This document shows, piece by piece, positions 51,508 to 61,158 of a DNA stretch of 64,000 nt. Location of the stretch: positions 992,001-1,056,000 of the forward strand of contig OX419760.1 of NCBI GenBank assembly GCA_948567375.1, in the 5' to 3' direction. A program made the translations under genes and the position numbers. The stretch comes from Lunularia cruciata. Lineage: Eukaryota > Streptophyta > Marchantiopsida > Lunulariales > Lunulariaceae. Under the pieces are notes generated by a model that ran no database searches, was not told the DNA's origin, and saw only the letters and a program-made list of their open reading frames with translations. Positions within the stretch are counted from its first letter, which is position 1; each line of letters begins with the position of its first letter.

Positions 51508-53113
51508 ATGTTCCTAGTTGTCACCACTCCATTACCAAAAACCATCATCAATGATTTGGTGAAAGGAATGAGAGATTTGCAAATCAAATTGGCGAGGTTG
51601 GAGGAAAAAGGAAGCGGTTCCAAAACCAAAATGGTGACAAAGCAAGGGTATGTAAAAATGTGCATTTGGTGTGATGGAAATGAACACACCAGAAAGGAAT
51701 GTGGTGACTTTGCTAATACTATTCAGCAAGGAGCAGTTTTTTGGAAAGATGGGAAGATTGCGTTGAAAGACATAAGGGAAATCCTGAAAACCAACTTTGG
51801 GAAGGGAGGAGTGCGGGAGTTGTTGGATGATTTCTTGTTACTACAAGCTACTACATCAGTTGAGGCTGCTACCTATGGAATAGAGGTAGTAGGAATTGGA
51901 GAGGAAACATTTCCAATGCATGTAGATACGGGAAGCATGTGGAGCAATGCTCTACATACAAGGGAGAAGGGGAAAATTGCAAGAAGAGAACTAGTGCGGG
52001 CTGCTACAGAAGTCAGGAATGCAACTCACAAGGCTGATCTAGTGGATATCATATCAGTTCATGCCTACATGGCAAGAAACCAACATAAAGCTCTCATCAA
52101 AGAGAAATGAAGGAGAGAAGTAGAGTTTGGGGATGAGAGATCAACTCAAAAGCGACAGTTGAGAGGAGATAAGCTCCTTCATGAGAATGCTCCCCAACGA
52201 CAAGGAGTGGTACCTTCAAGGGGGAGGTGATGGAGGATACCCTACCTTCTGATTCTAAAAACTCAGTGAAGGGAAAGGGGAAGGAGAAGGGTAGACCACC
52301 CACTTATAAGCTTAATCTGATATTGAAGCGGTGACTGATTTAAAAGGAGTACTAGAAGAGATAGTGCTCAATGCTAAGGTGGAGTTTACAATGTGGGAGA
52401 TCCTTGGGATTGCCAAGAAGGAGTTTTATAATGTGATCATAGACACCATCAAGCAGAAGTGGCAATTGACAAGAGAAGTTGCTCTATGAAATGCTCTTGA
52501 TACTACGTTAATAGAAGAAGAAGAGTAAGAGCTTGCTCGATACTACAACAATTGTAAAGTCAGATTTGTAGATTATGAGGGTGCTGATAGTGGTCTGTCT
52601 AGTCATTATACAAGAGGAAATTGGGCCAAGGCTACCACTAAAACCTTGGTCAAAATTGGTAGAATGACAGATCTTGTGGTTGCTCTTATCAATCACTGAT
52701 CTTAAATCAATATTGTTTCCAAGGAGCTCTACAAGCAAGAGAAATGGCCAATTGATACATAGTATGGTTGGGTGATCAAGGCAGCAAATAACATCAAGGG
52801 ATAGCTCTATGGTGCTTGCCTAGATGTGAGAGTGAAGGTTGGAAACATAGTTATTGTACAAAATTTCTTTGTTCAAGAGATTACATCGTACCCGGTGATC
52901 CTTGGACAACCGTTCATTACAATGATGAGGATGGAGACCAAAGTCCTTGATGGCGGTTTTGCCTATGCTTGGATTAGAAGCCAAGATGGAGAAAAAGTGG
53001 TGCAATTCCTCACTATACTTGCAAACCACAAGTGCAACCAAGATTACTTGAGGAGTGGTTCTCTACCTAACGTAATGGTGGAGTTCAAGGATTTTCTCCA
53101 AGTACCACTATAG
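51508..53113 (+). pseudogene. Element C nucleocapsid knuckle and aspartic protease
   Basis: The frame at 51508-52110 holds one CCHC knuckle, CIWCDGNEHTRKEC (C-x2-C-x4-H-x4-C). The protease region runs from about 52520: VVALINH is where D(H)GS is expected, then INIVSKELYKQEKWPIDT, NIVIVQNFFVQE and YPVILGQPFIT. The catalytic Asp reads as Asn with a stop next to it, so the protease is dead. Several stops separate the pieces. Confidence 0.75.
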
Positions 53114-53465
53114 AGCAAGAATATAGTGGTACGCCAAGGAATGTACTCTTGCTTCAGAGAGGAAGTAATTTATGTACAAGAGTGATGCAGTTTTCTCAAA
53201 GTGGGTTTAGTGTACACACACCTTGCTGATTTGCACAAATGGGAGCAGAAAGTTGTGCAAGAACAAGAAAAAGAACTAAAAAGAGTGGGGTTGATTGATG
53301 AGGATGACACCATATCAGGGGTGTATATGGAGATAGAGTTGGAGGATCCTCTAGGAGAGCTCAAGAGGATGGAGCCTGAGCTCAAGCATGAGGATTAGGT
53401 GGTGGAAATACATTCAAGGGAGCTTTATTCAATGATATAGTATTTTTTTTGGTTTTGAGGCTAGG

Positions 53466-54605
53466 GTGGAAACCACATACAAGAGTGTAGAGAAAAAATT
53501 CAGGCCTATGGCTGAACCTGTTCCAAGTGACTCTGATCAGTATGTCCAACTTTCTCAAAAGCAAAAGAGCTTAAGGGTCCCAAATCAGATAGAATACAAG
53601 TTCACCAAAGCTACACTCAAAGGAAGTGACGTTGGTTCATCAAATTTTCTTCTACCAATGGAGGAGAAAAGGTTTTGGGAGATGTTGGGTTGGCATGGGA
53701 GAGCTTTCTCCTTTGAGCTTTTTGAAATTGGGTTTGTAGATCCAAGTGTGGTGGCTCTGATGATTATCTTTACAGTTCCACATGCACCTTGGGACTTGAG
53801 ACCCATTTTGATACCTAGAGCTTACATGCCAAAACTTATGGATCTCTTGAAGAAGAAAACTAATGCAAGGATCCTAGAATTTCCATTTGCACTGTATTCT
53901 AGTCGTTGGTTTATAGTGCCTAAGAAGAATGGAGCTTTGAGGTTTATCCAAGATATGTAGCTAGTGAATTGAGTGACAATCAGGAACATGGGAATAGGCC
54001 CAATTGTTGGAGAATTTGTTGAAGCTTTTGCGGAAAGAGCCATGTATTCATTGGGAGATTTGCACTTTGGTTATGACCATTTCAAACTTGCTGACAAGAG
54101 TAGGGATGTTACCACAATGAGGACACCGTTGAAGTTGATGAGGATGTGCGTGTTGCCACAAGGAGCAATAAATTTTGTTGCGCACATCATGAATGGAATG
54201 AATAAAGTTCTTAGGGATTTTGTCCTGGAGAAGACCATGCCTATTAGGGATGATAATCCAATAAAAAGGTACATTGAAGAAGAGAAAGAAGAAGTATTGG
54301 ATCAAAGAGGGTGCCATAAGTTTGTAGTTGATCATATTTTAGATTATGATCAGATCTTATCATAGCTTGAGGATGTTTATTTGACCTTGCTGCGTGCTAA
54401 ATCCAATTTTGGGGTTGAAGAGGTAGTCATTGTTGGGCATTTATGTGGATGGTTTGGGCACAAATCTGATCAAAGCAAGGTGGATGCAATTCAGCAAATG
54501 ATAGATACATGCAACTCACCTACAGAAGTAAGGAGATTCTTGGGAGCTTGCGTGTCTTATCATGTATGGGTTCCACACTTTGCCCATGAAGCATATCCTC
54601 TCTAG
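53466..54605 (+). pseudogene. Element C reverse transcriptase
   Basis: Runs through RAYMPKLMDLLKKKTNARI, FIVPKKNGALRFIQDM and YSLGDLHFGYDHFKLADKS. TTMRTPLKLMRMCVLPQG then leads to the catalytic block IRDDNPIKRY (family usual FIDDIPIKG). Connection-domain words VGHLCGWFG and EVRRFLGACVSYHVWVPHFA follow. Stops at 53958-53960 and 54363-54365 interrupt it. Confidence 0.82.
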
Positions 54606-54655
54606 GTTTATTACAAAAAGGTCAGAAGTCTAGATGGGAGGAGAAACACACAAAG

Positions 54656-55078
54656 ATGGTTCAAAAGTTGAAACAATTGTTGTCCTCTCTACCTATACTA
54701 CGACGGATCAGCTATGAGAACAACAAGACCGTAACACTCACAAATACTAGTCTCGTAGCTATTAGTTGGGCGGTAGGGCAAGATGATGAAGATGGGAACC
54801 AATACACTATACATTTTGTGGCAACGGTCTTGAGTGAATGCCAAAGAGTCTACACCCAAGTTAAATGAGAGCTATGGGGAGTGGTTATAGTGATGAAATC
54901 TGAGAAGGACTATCTGATTGGAGCACCAGTTAAAGTAGAGGCGGATTTTTTGCTACTATTGAAGATGATTACAAATTCTAATACTCCAGAAATTGCAATC
55001 CTCAGATGGATTGCATACATCAAGTCCTTGAATCTTGAGTTTTGACACATAGCAGGTAAGGATAATCCAGTAGCTGAT
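54656..55078 (+). pseudogene. Element C RNase H
   Basis: VTLTNTSLVAISWAVGQD matches the first RNase H strand, with Asn where the first catalytic Asp is expected. TQVK, a stop and ELWGVVIVMKSEKDYL then fit the Glu helix. VEADFLLLLKMI and HIAGKDNPVADMLSWAKY mark the end. Two internal stops. Confidence 0.75.
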
Positions 55079-55892
55079 ATGCTATCTTGGGCTAAGTATC
55101 AAGATGATGAGACAATGGTTGATGATACCAAAGTTATAGGCACTACTTTCTTTTCAAGGGCTCAAGTAGAAGAGTATGAGCATCCCAAGTTCTTCATGGA
55201 GGAGCTTTATGAAGGAGAATGGTTAGATATTGGGTGTTACCTTAGCTCTTTAATCAAGCAACCACAATGGAATGATTCTTGGTACATAATATTGAGGCAA
55301 AAAGCATACAACTATCTTTTGGAGGGAGGTTATTTGTGGAAGAAAGCTAAACGTAGTGGCAAGCCTCCACAACGGGTTGTGTGCAAGGAGGAGACAAGAG
55401 AGCTACTGATCAGAGAATTCCATAAGAGCTTGTGGGCTAGACATAGGGGTATTTATGCTACCTTTACCAAACTAAAGGAGAGGTATTGGTGGCGTAATAA
55501 GTACATAGATGTAGACCAATCTGTGGAGACATGTAAAATCTACCAAACTTACTCAAATATTTGACATAGAGATGGGTTGCATCCGACCTACCCACTTGCA
55601 ATGCATTTCAAGTGGGTGGTGGATCTGGTTACTATGCCGGTTAGGATATGGCAGATGCGGTACTTGGTTTTGGCATAGGAGGATTTGTCTAACTAGGTGG
55701 AAGGGCGAGCCTTGAGGACCAAAATCAGCAAGGGAATTTGCAGATTTTTGTAGAGGGATGTGGTTTGTAGATATGGCTGTGTAGGAAAAATTACAGTAGA
55801 TCAAGAAGAGCTAAATAACCAAGAAGCCAAGGCTTGCTTTGAGAGGTTTGGAGTCAAATTAGCTCTTATGAGAACTCAGTCCAAAGGTAAAT
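55079..55892 (+). pseudogene. Element C integrase, truncated by element B
   Basis: The zinc head has REFHKSLWARHRGIYATFTK and VETCKIYQTYS (the second Cys is replaced by Tyr). The core starts near WVVDLVTMP, and FERFGVKLALMRTQSKG follows after stops. The frame ends at 55892, where B's LTR begins in the opposite orientation. Confidence 0.8.
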
Positions 55893-56571
55893 TGTCGTGC
55901 GTATATACATCGCTACACAACATACATTGCTGTCAACATCATACACTATCAAAGCACAACTCACACATAAGTCATACATAGACTCTAAAGTGCCACAATA
56001 ATCAGATTGCTTAACACTTTCAACTCAACTCAACTCAGATCAGTACTTGATCTGTCACTCTATAAACTGCCAACAACTGGGCATTGATTACAGTCAAGCC
56101 ACACCCACTCAAGCATAGAGAATCCAGGTGACGCTCGCCGGCCTCTGTCCACCATAGCCAGGAACTCGAAGGCTCAACATCAGAGAAGTGAGCTCTCTGG
56201 AGCTCACTTCAAAACTATACCCCCTGGACTCGAGCTAGCCCTGAAACCCTAACGGTCCCGCTGACGGCACACTCGACGGTGCAAACGGTGCAAAGTGACG
56301 GTGGGCCCCACCGTCAAGTCAGTACCCCGAACACGAAATCTAACCGTCGGAAAGTAGTCCCTGAGAAATAGCTAGAATAACTCTAACTACCATCACTGGA
56401 ACTCCAGTGTCCGAGCATCTAGATGCGGAACTACAAATGGTGTGATAGCTGTCGTGCGTATATACATCGCTACACAACATACATCGCTACACAACATACA
56501 TCGCTGTCAACATCATACACTATCAAAGCACAACTCACACATAAGTCATACATAGACTCTAAAGTGCCACA
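55893..56571 (-). repeat. Element B 3' LTR with R-M-R structure
   Basis: In element orientation it starts TGTGGCACTTTAGAGTCTA at 56571 and ends GCACGACA at 55893 (TG...CA). R1 is 56571-56450 (122 bp, including an extra 17-bp unit), M is 56449-55998 (452 bp), R2 is 55997-55893 (105 bp). A's 3' LTR has the same layout and lengths. The 17-bp minisatellite (ACATCGCTACACAACAT type) is at about 56460-56505. The polypurine tract directly precedes R1, which fixes the LTR start. Confidence 0.9.
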
Positions 56572-56583
56572 ATCGCCCCCCTA
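56572..56583 (-). promoter_or_regulatory. Polypurine tract of element B
   Basis: TAGGGGGGCGAT on the minus strand abuts the TGTGGCAC LTR start. It is the expected primer for plus-strand synthesis. A has the decayed equivalent AGGGAGGCAAT. Confidence 0.75.
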
Positions 56584-56740
56584 GCTGGCGGTTAGGTCCC
56601 TCTAACTCCAGATAGCTATCTACTCTAAGTATATGGTATACCCTCTAATGGGCAAAGATCAGGAGGCCGGGTGCTATGGAGCCCCATCGTTAGTCGCCTG
56701 TCTACAATCTATACCATATAAAGAATGAACTAGCTATAGG

Positions 56741-57901
56741 TCAAGTACATCTAGGACATAACCACTATCCCTGAGGAACCACCGTGAGGGGAGGAGTCAT
56801 ACATGCCATATGCCATCCTCTCAAACAGCTATCACACACTAACATAGTAGCAGCTCCACCAGAAGAGCCACATAACATACACCTCAAGCCTGCATGTACA
56901 AGTGCCAAGCTTGGGTCCATAGTACCATCAATGTTTGGGAGGTGGCATGGCGCACAATTGCGCACATGATCCTTCCAAACAACACCATCACGTCCTTCTA
57001 ACACAAGGACTCCAGATGGCAAAACCTCGCGCACTCTCAAGATAGTGCGGCCTGTAGAAACATCAAGTGTCATCGGTGCTGTCTGCTGTAGATATACATA
57101 GTCGCCTGGATGAAATCGACGGATCGAGGGTCTATAACCTCCTCCTCGAATGGTAGCATAGCGTAAAGTATCTCTATGCTGAGCAATCGCCAAGTTCTCA
57201 AAGGCCATCGGCATCACTCTCCGAAAGATCTCTGCCCGCTGAGAACATGCGCTTATCCATACATCAGGGTCATCCAAGTCCAAAACTACAGAAGCATCTC
57301 GACGAATGGCTGCAGGTAAATCTGGATCTCGTCCATAGAGTAGAAAGTATGGAGAGAAGGATGCTAAGGAGGCTTGCCGGCTGAACCGATAGCCCATGGC
57401 CAACCAAGGTAACTGGAGATCCCAATCTCCCAAGTGGCCTCTCTACAAACCATACTTTCGCAATCCTCTCTTCACCGTCTGAACCACTCTCTTTGCTAAG
57501 CCATCTGCCTCAGGGTGATCTCGGGATGTAGTACGATGATCAATCAAAGCCTTGTCACACAAGACCTGAAACTCTCCCAAGAACTCTGTACCCTGATCAG
57601 TCAAAACCTCAGCTGGTGCACCAAAATGACTAAGAACTCGATCCAAGAACGAGTAAGCTGTCCCTTCACTAGACTTGTCAGGAAGTGCCACCAACTCAAT
57701 CCACTTGGAGAAGTGCTCCACCATCACCAAAACATACCGATGATGTCTCACAGTCAGCGGTAAAGGTCCGGCAAAGTCCAAACTCCAACGGTAACCCAAT
57801 CCCATGATAGGTAATGGGTGTAAATGTGGCATAGGAGCATTGAATGATGCTCTAACTCGGTCACAAACCACACATCTGGCAACAAACTGCTGTACCTCGG
57901 T
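56741..57901 (-). pseudogene. Element B integrase with C-terminal PHD finger
   Basis: Inserts cDNA into the genome. The zinc head is completed by CVVCDRVRASF near 57850. The core shows SLDFAGPLPL (first Asp), EVLTDQGTEF (second Asp) and PEADGLAKRVVQ, where the third catalytic Glu reads Lys (57491-57493); A has Glu. The C-terminal block VLPSGVLVLEGRDGVVWKD and NCAPCHLPN is the usual GPY/F-like region. A PHD finger follows: C-x2-C at CMLC, C-x2-C at CDSC, then GWHMAC and, after an in-frame TAG, W-L-C-P-R-C. TAG also replaces CAG at 57434-57436 (YGL*RGHL) and at the junction 57902-57904. A TGA at 56741 ends the frame. PHD fingers commonly read histone H3 tails, so a role in target choice is inferred. 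Confidence 0.88.
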
Positions 57902-59745
57902 CTACATACCGCGCCACCAATAATGACTCTGGAGTAAGCTATATGTACGCTTTACTCCAAAATGTCCTAGCTCCTCATGAGCATGACGGACCAACTGTGG
58001 TCTCTGTGATGGAAGTGGTACTACTCGCACTCTACCATCCTCCCATACACGCAAAAGGTGTCTACCCTCCAATCTGAACCGTCTGGCTCGCTGAAGAACA
58101 TGGTCTCTCTCCTTGGCCCCAACTGTGCCACCCACAACACCAGTGCGAAGATAGTCCATCACTAAGACATCATCATGAATGTCTCGCTGAACTGTACCAA
58201 TATCTTCACTCTCTGGATTTGTGACCTCAATAACTCCTCCTGTATGCGCTGAGAGAGATACCACCAAAGTCTCTGCAAATATACACAGAAAGGCCGATGC
58301 ATGCCAACCTGGCATTATCTCCTCATCTGTCTCACCATGCCAACGTGCTCCGGTCTGATCCTGCTGGCTGGGACATGGGTTTCTACTCAACCCATCTGCA
58401 TCACGGTTCACCACTCCAGTTCTGTGAACAACCGTGAAATCATACTCCTGTAAAATCAGAGCCCATCGTGCAAGCTTCCCTGAAAGCTTATCGGACTCCA
58501 TCAACCACTTCAGCGGCTGATGATCAGTGATGAGAGTGAAGGGGTTACCAAATAGGTAACATCGGAAATGTGCTACTGCCCAAACTGCTGCCAAGCACTC
58601 TCCCTCATATGAACTATACTTCGCCTCCGCTGAATTGTTGGAGTGACTAGCATAGGCCACCACAAACTCCTTCTCCTCATTATCATGTTGGGTGAGCACC
58701 GCTCCAAGCCCCAACATACTCCAATCAGTGTGAACCTGAAATGGTCGTCCCCTGATCGGTCTCCTCAAAATAGGAGCAGATGTCAACCTCTCCTTGAGCT
58801 CTACAAAAGCTCTCTCTTGCTCATCTCCCCAACACCACTCATGTGTAAGCTTGGTCAGCTTTGTCAAGGCCTTGGCAATGGCGCTAAATCCTCTAACATA
58901 GCGGCGATAGAAGTTCGCCAACCCAAGGAATGCTCGCACTCTGCTCACATCCGTAGGCCGAGGAACACGTGCAATAGCCTCCACCTTGGTCTGCTGGACA
59001 CCAAGTCCTCCGGGGTAGATAGTGTGACCCAAATACTCAACCTGCTCATGGAAGAACCTACACCTCCCAGGATGTAATTTGAGTCCATGAGATCTCAACC
59101 TCTCAAATACCTCCAACAACTGTCTCTCATGCTCCTCCACAGTAGTGCTATACACCAAAATGTCATCAATATAGCACCGAGTAAAATCCAGTCCAGCTAG
59201 GATCCTATCCATGACCCTCTGGAACTCAGCAGGAGCGTTCTTCAACCCGCTCGTAGATCCAAAGTACTGAAGACCTTTGCATGCCCAATCGCATCAAAAA
59301 TCTCCTCCGGTGTAGGCATGGCATACCGATCAGCCCTGGTTTGTTGGTTGATAGGATGGTAATCTCCACACATCCGCCTATCTGTATAGTTGCCATGCAT
59401 ATCCTTCTTGGCTGGCATCACTGTCGCTGATGCATACTCTCCATGTGAAATCTCCACCAAACCAGCCTCAAAAAGGTCACTACTCCGGCTCTGAATCAAT
59501 GTCCTCTCCATCTCACTATATCAATAAGGACGTCGGAAAACAGGTGTGTCGCTAGTCAACTCAATCCGTATACCAGGTCCCTTCAGAGCACCCAAATCCT
59601 TCATACTGAAGGCAAAACAACTCGTGTGACTCCTCAAGAACCTCCAAACCCTCCGTCTTTCCTCTCCAGTAAGCTTGGGTCCAAGATCTGGCTCCCAAGT
59701 ATCCTCTGTAACTATAGTAGGAGTGGAAGACGTACTGACTGGCTG
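57902..59745 (-). pseudogene. Element B reverse transcriptase and RNase H
   Basis: RT begins after the conserved TAG CAG CCA. It has MKDLGALKGPGIRIELTS, ERTLIQSRSSDLFEAGLVEI, CGDYHPINQQTRADRYAMP and VFSTLDLRAG. It then jumps straight to LKNAPAEFQRVMDRIL, with about 110 bases missing and the frame shifted. The catalytic CYIDDILVYS is present. RNase H follows with QVHTDWSMLGLGAVL (Asp), SSYEGECLAAVWA (Glu) and ITDHQPLKWLM (Asp). The stretch from 59245 to 57902 (447 codons) is open through RNase H, the linker and the start of the integrase head (HEELGHFGVKRTYSLL). One TGA near 59520 aligns with CAA in A, both explained by CGA deamination. Dead because of the deletion. Confidence 0.93.
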
Positions 59746-59748
59746 CTA
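59740..59748 (-). promoter_or_regulatory. Candidate stop-readthrough signal TAG CAG CCA
   Basis: The methyltransferase frame ends at TAG, followed in the same frame by CAG CCA and then the RT. The same nine bases are in element A at 36112-36120. TAG followed by CAR YYA is the known leaky-stop context of the tobamovirus type. It would set a ratio between the gag-protease-methyltransferase and the full polyprotein. It could also be a decayed CAG shared by descent. Confidence 0.55.
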
Positions 59749-61158
59749 CACTGGGCCCTTGGGAGCAATGGTGTCATGCTCCCGACCACTAGAGGTCCCA
59801 ACCTCTGTGTGAAAAACTCCCTCCACTCTGGCTGCAAGCTCCATACGTCCTCTGGCTGCATCCCATGTGGACCAAGGGTGTAATCCAAGTAGCCCACGCT
59901 GACCTGGATGGACTCCAAGTAGACCACTCTCCCTAGTAGCTACTGGATGTGTCCCAAGAATACCATGTCCACTCGGTCCATCGCCCCCAGCATGTGCCTG
60001 AATCGTCTCGATAGGCACAGGGCTCACAAGTGTCCGAGTGGTGATGCCTATCAAGCGCATCCTACGCTGCTCTGCCAAACCAAGGCTCACAATCCAGGTC
60101 AAACAGTTCAGGTCCATAGCTTGACCTAACACCTGACGCCTAGATGCCTCTGACACTACTGGAACAGCGGTAATACCGGTGCGAAAACCCATCGCCCGCT
60201 CTCTCTCATCAGCATTGGGCTCTACCAACTGCTGTAACTGTGAGTCCCAAACAAGTCTAGGTCCTCCCTCTCGAAAAGCATGAGAGCCTGGGAAACTCAT
60301 GAGTGTGGGAAATGCAGCTCTAGGCTGTCCAACTAGGTTCACCATTGCCATGGGTGACCTATCAGCCACTACCACTGTTTGAGACTGACGCCCAACATCC
60401 AAGATATCATCAACAAGAATGTGGTCCAGTCGCTGAATCCCATCATAAGCACGCTGTAGAACCTCTCTGGGTAAGAGGTTTGTCCACCAAAGACGAAGAC
60501 GATGAGCCCGTGATCCCACTCTGGCTGCATCTAACAATACAGCAGGTCCCATCCATGAATGGACCTGATGTGTACTCGCCACCACTCTAGTGCGAGAATC
60601 ACCCATCAATGGAACGTTCTCCAAAAGGTAAGCTGGAGAAACAGACTGATGAACCTGGAGATGTCGTAGTATCCGTAACATCTCCCAAAACACACCAGAA
60701 CGAGGATCCTGAAGACCCAAACCGCGGCCCGCATGTGTATGTCCCTGACATGGCCATCCAGAAATCACCAAGTGAACAGGCCCATGTCTCTCTAGGTCAT
60801 GCGCCCCCAGTAAGGAAATGTCTCCTGGTAAGGCCTTCTGGTAACCTCTGACTGCTGACATCGGTAATAACTCCGGATACCGATAGGCCAAGTGTGCCAC
60901 ATGATGTAGAGAGACTCGCCTAGCAGTCTCATCTCTCTCTACATACAAGTACCTCTGTACTCGGATACCCGCCTGTAACACCGCAGCTAGTCCGGTGCTG
61001 ATCCCACCAAACAACTCCAATAGGCATATCCCCTCTACTGGATACTGCCAAGCAATGAGTGTGGTATCCAGAGGTGTCAAAGCAATTGCCTCTGGAGGCT
61101 CATCCTCACACTCATCCCCTGATGGTACGAAGGCTCCACTCCAAGCCTGCTGCACCAA
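59746..61158 (-). CDS. Cytosine-5 DNA methyltransferase domain of the element B polyprotein
   Basis: An uninterrupted 470-codon frame that lies in the polyprotein between protease and RT; the first codon is not a true start. Motif I is LLELFGGISTGLAAVL (about residues 46-61), the SAM-binding loop. Motif IV is SGWPCQGHTHAG with catalytic Cys137. Motif VI is LLENVPLM (Glu180). Motif VIII is SRAHRLRLWW (216-225). Motif IX is DERERAMGF (316-324) and motif X is RRQVLGQAMDLN (339-350), with Gln where Asn is usual. The order is canonical, not the permuted DRM order. The spacing of motif I and the RVQRYLYVERD stretch most resemble DNMT3-type enzymes. The target-recognition region between VIII and IX is short (about 90 residues). 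A tail of about 110 residues has three GLLGxHP repeats. All catalytic motifs are intact, so the domain could be active if expressed. Retrotransposon-borne methyltransferases have been reported in a charophyte alga and dinoflagellates, as I recall. Confidence 0.93.
   Translation of the reverse strand: MVQQAWSGAFVPSGDECEDEPPEAIALTPLDTTLIAWQYPVEGICLLELFGGISTGLAAVLQAGIRVQRYLYVERDETARRVSLHHVAHLAYRYPELLPMSAVRGYQKALPGDISLLGAHDLERHGPVHLVISGWPCQGHTHAGRGLGLQDPRSGVFWEMLRILRHLQVHQSVSPAYLLENVPLMGDSRTRVVASTHQVHSWMGPAVLLDAARVGSRAHRLRLWWTNLLPREVLQRAYDGIQRLDHILVDDILDVGRQSQTVVVADRSPMAMVNLVGQPRAAFPTLMSFPGSHAFREGGPRLVWDSQLQQLVEPNADERERAMGFRTGITAVPVVSEASRRQVLGQAMDLNCLTWIVSLGLAEQRRMRLIGITTRTLVSPVPIETIQAHAGGDGPSGHGILGTHPVATRESGLLGVHPGQRGLLGLHPWSTWDAARGRMELAARVEGVFHTEVGTSSGREHDTIAPKGPV

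Larger units (their letters stand above)
50700..55892 (+). mobile_element. Element C: Ty3/gypsy retrotransposon of a second lineage, interrupted by element B
   Basis: Gag, zinc knuckle, protease, RT, RNase H and integrase follow in order on the plus strand. The RT and protease blocks (VILGQPFI, TTMRTPL, CVLPQGAINFVAHIMN, MCNSPTEVRRFLGAC-like) belong to a lineage I know from non-seed plants and fungi, distinct from A/B. The integrase stops abruptly at TAAAT|TGTCGTGC, where B begins, so the rest must lie past the window end. The left limit is not defined. Confidence 0.88.

Noticed and set aside
51923..51960. VDTGS as a second protease active site in element C
   Set aside because: The triplet resembles DTG, but the surrounding sequence lacks the retropepsin pattern; the true protease block is near 52.5-53.1 kb.
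58643..59077. 144-codon frame on the plus strand over element B
   Set aside because: Antisense shadow of the RT/RNase H frame.
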